This document shows, piece by piece, positions 58,500 to 64,000 of a stretch of 64,000 nucleotides of DNA. The notes under the pieces are model-generated. The model worked only from the letters and a program-made list of their open reading frames with translations, did no database searches and was not told where the DNA came from. This DNA comes from an uncultured Bacilli bacterium (GTDB lineage Bacteria; Bacillota_I; Bacilli_A; RF39; UBA660). The translations under genes were made by a program, and so were the position numbers. The stretch is from positions 1-64,000 of the forward strand of contig CAJTZY010000004.1 of assembly GCA_910584085.1 (NCBI GenBank). The letters run 5' to 3'. Within the stretch, counting starts at the first letter, position 1; every line of letters begins with the position of its first letter.

Positions 58500-59405
58500 A
58501 TGATAAAAAATATTACAAAGGATAAAAAGAATGAAAAGGATGACAAATTATTACTTGGAATAGTAGACTGTATGTTTAAGGCTATTTTACTTGATCCTAA
58601 TAATCCTGATTATTTAAAAGCCTTAATCCATGAAATAACAAATATTCCATTTGACATGTTAGAAGATATTACTATTTTAAATAGTGAACATGTTATTAAT
58701 AATAAAATGGATAAAAAGGTTAGAAGTGATATTATTGTTAGTATTGGTAAACAATATATTAATATTGAAATGAATAAAAAATATTATAAAGGTACTTTTA
58801 ATAAAAATGATAATTATATGAAGTTAATTGCTTCTAATTTTTATAAAAATAAGGATAATTATTTAGAAAGTTATAGTATTATTCAAATAAATTTTGATTA
58901 TTTTAATTATTTAAAAAATGAAAAAGAGATATCTAAACTTGTTTATAAAGAAATGGATACTAATGAAGTAGATCCTAATTTTGAAAATAGTATTAAATAT
59001 CATATTAATCTAGCATATATAAAGAAAACATGCTATAATAAACCTGTAAAAAGTTTAAGCAGATTTGAAAGGTACTGTTTATTATTAATGGCAGAAACTA
59101 AGAAATTTGCGAGAAATATTTCAGGAGATGATTATATTATGAAGAAAGTTAAAGATAGACTTGAGAATTTAAGTAGTGATGAAGATATGATAGGTTTATA
59201 TGATGCTGAAATAGAAGCTGAGAAGATTAGAAATACTCAAATTGAAGGAGCTAGACTTGATGGTATCGAAGAAGGTAAGCTTGAAGGGGCTAAAGAAAGT
59301 AAACTTGAAATTGCTAGAAATATGTTAAAAATAGGATTAGATAGGAATATAATTTTAGAGGCAACAAAACTTAGTAATAGCGAAATAGAAGAATTAATTG
59401 ATTAA
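58500..59405 (+). CDS. Rpn-family nuclease / putative transposase, second copy
   Basis: The 301-residue protein is clearly paralogous to that at 43882: LLLGIVDCMFKAILLDPNNPDYLKALI, VRSDIIVSIGKQYINIEMNKKYY and SLSRFERYCLLLMAETKKFARNISGDD are near matches. The Glu-Gly repeat region is much shorter (DGIEEGKLEGAKESKLE). It has a strong downstream terminator and is on the plus strand. Confidence 0.85.
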   Translation: MIKNITKDKKNEKDDKLLLGIVDCMFKAILLDPNNPDYLKALIHEITNIPFDMLEDITILNSEHVINNKMDKKVRSDIIVSIGKQYINIEMNKKYYKGTFNKNDNYMKLIASNFYKNKDNYLESYSIIQINFDYFNYLKNEKEISKLVYKEMDTNEVDPNFENSIKYHINLAYIKKTCYNKPVKSLSRFERYCLLLMAETKKFARNISGDDYIMKKVKDRLENLSSDEDMIGLYDAEIEAEKIRNTQIEGARLDGIEEGKLEGAKESKLEIARNMLKIGLDRNIILEATKLSNSEIEELID

Positions 59406-59434
59406 GTTTTAATTAATTCTTTTTTGTAAAGAAA

Positions 59435-59469
59435 AACTATATGAAGTTTTATTTCATATAGTTATTTTT
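59435..59469. terminator. Bidirectional terminator between Rpn and typA
   Basis: AACTATATGAA pairs with TTCATATAGTT (11 bp, 7-nt loop), with ATTTTTT on the plus side and TTTTTC on the minus side. It serves both converging genes. Confidence 0.88.
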
Positions 59470-61273
59470 TAGCGTCTTGTTTTTTTCTAAGTTCAGTATT
59501 TAGTATTTTCTTTCTCATTCTATAATTTATAGGAGTTACTTCTACTAATTCATCATCATTTATATAGTCTAAACATATTTCCAAACTCATAACTTTTGGT
59601 CTTTTTAATACTACTGTATGATCTTTACTAGAAGTACGTGTATTTGTTAAATTTTTACCTTTAACAACATTAACTGCTAAGTCGTTATCGTGATTATTTT
59701 CTCCAACTATCATACCTTCATATACTTCTGTACCAGGCTCAATAAACATAACTCCGCGGTCCTCAAGATTACCCAATGAATACGCAGTAGCTTTTCCATT
59801 TTCCATTGAAACTAGAACACCATTTTTACGAGATCCTACTGCCAGGCCTGCTTCTTTTCTATATTCTTTATATGTGTGATTTAGTATTCCATATCCTTTT
59901 GTCATTGTCATAAATTCAGTTGAAAATCCTATTAATCCTCTTGTTGGTACTGTATAATGAAGTTTAACTTGATTATCAGAATTTGTCATATTCTCCATTA
60001 TTCCTTCACGGTTGCCAAGAGCTTCTATTACTGCTCCAACATATTCTTCTGGAACATCTATTTGTACATCTTCAAATGGTTCACAAATTACACCGTCTAT
60101 TTCTTTTTTTATTATAGCTGGTTTTGACACTTGAAGTTCAAATCCCTCTCTTCTCATATTTTCAATTAAAATTGATAAATGTAATTCTCCTCTACCTGAA
60201 ACTATAAATGCTTCGCTATTGTCTGGAACAGGTGTTACTTTTAGAGAAACATCCCTTTCTGTTTCTTTTAATAATCTTTCTTCTATTTTTCTTGCGGTTA
60301 CTATTTTACCTTCCCTACCGCAGAATGGGCTAGTATTAACTCCAAATGTCATTTGTAATGTTGGTTCATCTATCCTAAGGAGTGGTAGTGCTTCCTCATT
60401 TCCAACTTCACATACTGTTTCTCCAACTGAAATATCTGGAAGTCCTGCTATGGCAATAATATCACCTGCTGTTGCTTCATTTATTTCTACTCTTTTAAGT
60501 CCTAAAAAACCATACATTTTAGCAATTCTAAATTGTTTAATGCTTCCATCTATTCTTACACAACTTACCATTTGATTTACTTTAATATTTCCTCTTTTTA
60601 CAAGTCCTATACCAATTCTTCCTACGAAATCATTATAATCAAGTAACGCTGGCTGGAATTGTAGTGAGCCCTCTTCTTCTTTTGGAGATGGAATATTATC
60701 TATAATCATATCTAAAACTTTAGTCATATCTGGTTCTTGATCCATAGGATTTGGAGAAAAACTTGATGTTCCATTTATTGCAGATACGTATACTATTGGA
60801 AAGTCTAAATCTTCTATTTCTGCACCTAATTCTATAAATAAATCCATTACCTCATCAATTACTTCTTTAGGCCTTGCAGATTCTTTATCTATTTTATTTA
60901 CTACTACTATTGGTTTAACGCCTGCATCTAGTGCTTTTTTAAGTACAAATCTTGTTTGAGGCATTGTTCCTTCATATGCATCTACTACAAGTAATACTCC
61001 ATCAACCATATTCATAATTCTTTCAACTTCTCCGCCAAAGTCCGCATGTCCTGGGGTATCTAGAATGTTAATTCTATAGTCCTTATAATTAATTGCAGTT
61101 GTTTTAGCAAGTATTGTAATACCTCTTTCTCTTTCTATATCATTTGAATCCATTACTCTTTCTTGAACTTCTTCATTATCTCTAAAAGTCCCACTTGCTT
61201 GAAGCAATTTATCTACAAGTGTAGTTTTTCCATGGTCAACGTGAGCAATGATAGCTATGTTTTTCTTTTTCAT
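59462..61273 (-). CDS. typA: Ribosome-binding GTPase TypA/BipA
   Basis: The 603-residue translational GTPase helps ribosome assembly and stress adaptation. AHVDHGKTTLVDKLL (G1), RGITI (G2), DTPGHADFGGEV (G3) and NKID (G4) are all intact, and the BipA-specific C-terminal region (RGLIGFSTEFMTMTKGYGILNHTYKEY) follows. It has its own RBS (AAAGGGAG). Confidence 0.97.
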   Translation of the reverse strand: MKKKNIAIIAHVDHGKTTLVDKLLQASGTFRDNEEVQERVMDSNDIERERGITILAKTTAINYKDYRINILDTPGHADFGGEVERIMNMVDGVLLVVDAYEGTMPQTRFVLKKALDAGVKPIVVVNKIDKESARPKEVIDEVMDLFIELGAEIEDLDFPIVYVSAINGTSSFSPNPMDQEPDMTKVLDMIIDNIPSPKEEEGSLQFQPALLDYNDFVGRIGIGLVKRGNIKVNQMVSCVRIDGSIKQFRIAKMYGFLGLKRVEINEATAGDIIAIAGLPDISVGETVCEVGNEEALPLLRIDEPTLQMTFGVNTSPFCGREGKIVTARKIEERLLKETERDVSLKVTPVPDNSEAFIVSGRGELHLSILIENMRREGFELQVSKPAIIKKEIDGVICEPFEDVQIDVPEEYVGAVIEALGNREGIMENMTNSDNQVKLHYTVPTRGLIGFSTEFMTMTKGYGILNHTYKEYRKEAGLAVGSRKNGVLVSMENGKATAYSLGNLEDRGVMFIEPGTEVYEGMIVGENNHDNDLAVNVVKGKNLTNTRTSSKDHTVVLKRPKVMSLEICLDYINDDELVEVTPINYRMRKKILNTELRKKQDAKK

Positions 61274-61382
61274 TTTAATACACTCCCTTTGAAATACGCT
61301 TACAATTATAACACATTTATAAAAAAAATCAAATTATTTCTTTTAAGTTTTATACTTATTGTAGTAATTTTATTTTGTATAT

Positions 61383-61408
61383 AAAAAAAAGCGAAATTTA
61401 ATTCGCTT
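61383..61408 (-). terminator. Terminator of the NUDIX gene
   Basis: AAGCGAA pairs with TTCGCTT around 6 nt, then TTTTTTTT on the minus strand; it begins at the gene's stop. Confidence 0.88.
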
Positions 61409-61854
61409 CATTTTATTATATTTTTTAATATATAATCCATTGTTATTTTTATGTCTGGAAAGCAATCTAGAGTTTCTAATTCTTCTCTCGAAAACCAACC
61501 TATATCATCACTTTCTAATTCATTTAACTGTTCTTTTGAATCATCATTTGGTACTGCTGCATATATTATATCTATGTGCATATGTGTCTCTCCATCATCT
61601 GTTGTTCTTCTATTTTTTTGAATACCAAGTGGTCTAATAAAGTCTTCTTCTCTTGGAAATCTATCTCCAAGTAATCTTACCCTTAATCCTGTTTCTTCAT
61701 ATACTTCTCTAAGAGCAGTTTCTTCTGGTGTTTCATTATACTCCATATGTCCTCCAGGTTGAGTCCACCTTCTATTTTTTTTATGTTTTACTAATAATAT
61801 TTTTTTTGTATATGGATTTATTATAAATGCAGAAGCACAAAAATGCCTTTTCAT
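61408..61854 (-). CDS. NUDIX hydrolase
   Basis: A 148-residue pyrophosphohydrolase. The NUDIX box GHMEYNETPEETALREVYEETGL (residues about 36-58) is perfect. It is preceded by RRWTQPGGH. The substrate, possibly a nucleotide sugar or damaged nucleotide, cannot be told. Confidence 0.93.
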   Translation of the reverse strand: MKRHFCASAFIINPYTKKILLVKHKKNRRWTQPGGHMEYNETPEETALREVYEETGLRVRLLGDRFPREEDFIRPLGIQKNRRTTDDGETHMHIDIIYAAVPNDDSKEQLNELESDDIGWFSREELETLDCFPDIKITMDYILKNIIK

Positions 61855-61941
61855 ATTACCACCAATTATACTATAACAAATTTATTTTTACTTGTCACTA
61901 TAATTTGATTTTTTTTAAATTTCTTTTACACTTTTTTACAT

Positions 61942-62664
61942 TTATTCAAATATATCTGTAGGTTTTACTCCATTATTTTTTTCATATATTGTTAATTTTT
62001 CATCTATATCAAGTGTTGCAAGTAATATTTTTGCAGTATCAGTATATCCTTTTACTTTTAATTCTTTAAGTAACCACTTTTCATCTTTATTCATATTGTG
62101 TAAATTTTTATGCATTATTTTACTATCTATAATTACATTCGCACATATACTTTCTCTATTTACTTTTAAGTTCATATCTTTTGGGGTTAGTGGTCTATAG
62201 TCTGGCTTAGGTAATACACTCAGATTACCATTTACTTCCATTATTGCATATTCAACTTGTGATAAATCAAAGTAACCTGCACCTCTAACCTCTTCTAACA
62301 TATCATTTATATCAAATTTTACTTTTCTTAAATTATCTTCTAGTATTTTACCATTTTGAATTAATATAGTTGGAGTCCCCATAAAAAATCTTCTTAAAAC
62401 TATACTTTTCATAGTTGCCCAAGATACGATATAAGCCACTACTCCAAATATTATAACGGCTAGTATTCCATTTAATTCATTTGACTCTAAATTTATAGTC
62501 ATCTCTGCTGCAAAGTTTCCTATTGAAATACCTATTACATAATCAAATAAGGATAATTGTGACACTTGCTTTTTACCTAGCATTTTGGTTACTAAAAATA
62601 GTGTTATTAATGAAGATATTGCTCTAAATGTTACATCCCATAATTCCTTAAAATCTATATTCAT
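61942..62664 (-). CDS. DUF421/YetF-type membrane protein
   Basis: A 240-residue protein with three N-terminal helices (about 15-85) and a cytoplasmic DUF421 domain. LFDYVIGISIGNFAAEMTIN, PTILIQNGKILEDNLRKVKFDINDMLEEVR, and NLSVLPKPDYRPLTPKD are typical. Paralogs in Bacillus include spore germination-related YetF. The C-terminal 40 residues add a DUF3290-like helical tail. Confidence 0.88.
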   Translation of the reverse strand: MNIDFKELWDVTFRAISSLITLFLVTKMLGKKQVSQLSLFDYVIGISIGNFAAEMTINLESNELNGILAVIIFGVVAYIVSWATMKSIVLRRFFMGTPTILIQNGKILEDNLRKVKFDINDMLEEVRGAGYFDLSQVEYAIMEVNGNLSVLPKPDYRPLTPKDMNLKVNRESICANVIIDSKIMHKNLHNMNKDEKWLLKELKVKGYTDTAKILLATLDIDEKLTIYEKNNGVKPTDIFE

Positions 62665-62705
62665 AAAATCACCTACTTTTAGTATTTGTGAAACTAAAAT
62701 TTATA

Positions 62706-62730
62706 TACAAAAAAAGCTATTATTTAGCTT
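62706..62730 (-). terminator. Terminator of rpmE
   Basis: AAGCTA pairs with TAGCTT (5-nt loop), then TTTTTTTG on the minus strand; it starts at the stop codon. Confidence 0.82.
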
Positions 62731-62938
62731 CTTTAGTAAATCCATATTTACGATTAAATTTTTCTACACGTCCAGTTTTTGAAACTGCCATTCCTTCTTT
62801 TCCACCTTTAAAGAATGGATGACATTCATTACAAACTTCTAAGTGTAAATCTTCTTTATTTGATTTTACTGTAAAAGTATTACCACAAGCACATTTTACA
62901 GTTGTATCAATGTATTCTGGATGTATTCCTTTTTTCAT
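62720..62938 (-). CDS. rpmE: Ribosomal protein L31, zinc form
   Basis: A 72-residue protein with four zinc cysteines (CAC at 16-18, CNEC at 36-39), so the C+ type A form. MKKGIHPEYIDTTVKC and NECHPFFKGGKEGM are diagnostic. Confidence 0.97.
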   Translation of the reverse strand: MKKGIHPEYIDTTVKCACGNTFTVKSNKEDLHLEVCNECHPFFKGGKEGMAVSKTGRVEKFNRKYGFTKEAK

Positions 62939-62956
62939 TTCTTACTCTCCTCCCGC

Positions 62957-62975
62957 CATGACAGGTTATGTCATA
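62957..62975 (-). promoter_or_regulatory. Hairpin in the rpmE leader
   Basis: TATGACA and TGTCATG pair around TAACC, just upstream of the GGGAGGAG and ATG of rpmE. L31 leaders are known in Firmicutes and this position is right for one, but it could also simply be a 5' stem. Confidence 0.5.
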
Positions 62976-63055
62976 GAAATTTAATTACTTACATAGTTTA
63001 TCAAATTATTTATAATTTTGCAAGCATTTTAAGAAAAAATAGTCATATGACTATT

Positions 63056-63703
63056 CTAATCTTTATTTTTTCCAAATAATTCAAGTAATCTTAAGAAAAT
63101 ATTAATAAAATCTAAATATAATTGTAGTGCGCCATATATAGCAGCATTTTCTTCATTTTCAATCATATATGAATTTCTTTTTATTACTTGAACATCGTAC
63201 GCAATATAGATTATAAATACTAGTAAACATATTATTGTTAAAGTAAGATCAAATGTTTCATTCCCCACGAACATATTGATAATAGTACAAATAATTATTC
63301 CAAGTAGTGCCATAAATAGATATATACCTATCTTTGTTAAATCCATATTTGTATAATATCCAATAGCTGCAAATATTAACATAATAAGAGCAGTTATTCC
63401 AAATACATATATTATCGATGTTAATTCATATACAACGAATATTGACGAAAATGTGAGTCCTGTTATAAATGAATATAGACAAAATAATATTTTTGCTGTT
63501 GTCGGTTGCATTTTTCTTATTCTAGCACTTAATACTATAACTACTACAAGTTCTGCTATTATTAAGAATATATAGTATTTTGAAAATACATTATATAGCA
63601 TTACTTCATTTAATGAAGCATAATATCCTACTCCAAATGTTATAGCAAGCCCTATGAACATCCAAAAGAATACTTTGGAAAAAATTTTATTTTCTTTTAA
63701 CAT
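63056..63703 (-). CDS. Bax inhibitor-1/YccA family membrane protein
   Basis: A 215-residue protein with seven membrane helices. VFFWMFIGLAITFGVGYYAS starts it; YSFITGLTFSSIFVVYELTSI and AIYGALQLYLDFINIFLRLLELFG are family signatures. In B. subtilis a homolog leaks calcium in a pH-dependent way. The start chosen (63703) follows GGGTGA; a longer reading exists to 63721. Confidence 0.9.
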   Translation of the reverse strand: MLKENKIFSKVFFWMFIGLAITFGVGYYASLNEVMLYNVFSKYYIFLIIAELVVVIVLSARIRKMQPTTAKILFCLYSFITGLTFSSIFVVYELTSIIYVFGITALIMLIFAAIGYYTNMDLTKIGIYLFMALLGIIICTIINMFVGNETFDLTLTIICLLVFIIYIAYDVQVIKRNSYMIENEENAAIYGALQLYLDFINIFLRLLELFGKNKD

Positions 63704-63736
63704 TTTATCACCCATCATCATTATATAACATTTTTT

Positions 63737-64000
63737 CTATTTAGTAAAGTTAAGTATTCTATCTGTTACATAAGTATATCCATGTATGTTTGGATATATT
63801 CCTTTTACTATATAATTATTCAATTCACTAATATCTATAAAATATATATTGTTTTTTTCACATATTCTTGATAATTTTTTATTTGAATATTCAATTATTT
63901 TTTCGTTATCAATTATATTGTAGAAACTTAAAAAGTATATTTTATCTTTATTATATTTTCTTATAGTACTTAATAAAGTATCTATATCAGAAAGTAAATT
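63737..64000 (-). CDS. C-terminal part of a possible SGNH/GDSL hydrolase (partial)
   Basis: 87 codons are in the window, open at the right edge, ending TAG at 63737. TLLSTIRKYNKDKIYFLSFYNI, LSRICEKNNIYFIDISEL and GIYPNIHGYTYVTDRIL resemble the last part of YpmR-like SGNH hydrolases, where a (H)PN..GY motif follows the catalytic Asp. The His is shifted by three residues (YPNIHGY), so catalytic activity is uncertain. Confidence 0.5.
   Translation of the reverse strand, partial: NLLSDIDTLLSTIRKYNKDKIYFLSFYNIIDNEKIIEYSNKKLSRICEKNNIYFIDISELNNYIVKGIYPNIHGYTYVTDRILNFTK

Overview
The window is very AT-rich DNA from a low-GC Bacillota (Firmicutes). Three things point to the Bacilli side: the alpha operon runs rpsM-rpsK-rpoA-rplQ with no rpsD (many Clostridia have rpsD there), L30 (rpmD) is missing, and the agr system is of the staphylococcal/listerial type. 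UGA is used as a stop codon (for example spmB and secY), so this is not a mycoplasma code. A spmB-spmA-dacB cluster beside a CwlD-like amidase suggests a spore former or a recent descendant of one. The species cannot be named from sequence alone. Almost all genes lie on the minus strand. No rRNA, tRNA, CRISPR array, insertion sequence or complete prophage was seen.

Layout. 1-3.3 kb: spore-cortex genes (dacB-spmA-spmB, cwlD). 3.3-8 kb: housekeeping enzymes (pseudouridine synthase, rRNA-type methyltransferase, guanylate kinase, glycerophosphodiesterase), a broken metallophosphoesterase and an EamA transporter. 8-11.3 kb: accessory genes (nucleotidyltransferase-like protein, radical SAM enzyme, Panacea-domain protein, a DUF3800 remnant and a RelB/YafQ toxin-antitoxin pair). 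11.4-14 kb: rplM-rpsI, trpS and a transglutaminase-like protein. 14.2-18.3 kb: a five-gene operon of membrane-anchored thioredoxin-fold and unknown proteins. 18.4-23.3 kb: secA, hpf, a DUF4143 ATPase and a cold-shock protein. 23.3-26.4 kb: an agr quorum-sensing locus in which agrB-agrD (+) converge on agrC-agrA (-). 26.5-40.7 kb: one S10-spc-alpha ribosomal superoperon from rpsJ to rplQ, including secY, adk, map, infA and rpoA.

40.8-44.9 kb: a very large pseudopilin-like surface protein, a divergent 95-residue protein and an Rpn-family nuclease. 44.9-56.8 kb: rpsF-ssb-rpsR, ychF, a DUF951 protein, mscS and parB-parA, a gene set that lies near oriC in many Firmicutes. They are interrupted here by a cytoplasmic-looking leucine-rich-repeat protein, a second DUF4143 ATPase, an AbgT-type transporter and a candidate small RNA. 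57-59.4 kb (+): a Ddl-type ligase, an XRE regulator and a second Rpn paralog. 59.4-64 kb: typA, a NUDIX hydrolase, a DUF421 protein, rpmE, a Bax-inhibitor-1 family protein and the end of a possible SGNH hydrolase.

Most notable: the convergent agr locus, with a 38-residue AgrD whose predicted thiolactone core is CAMFM; the 887-residue pseudopilin; the multi-thioredoxin membrane operon; palindromes in the promoters of both DUF4143 ATPases; a conserved upstream block shared by the two Rpn paralogs; a probable AUU start for spmB; and two intrinsic terminators whose 3' arms contain the -35 box of the next ribosomal operon.
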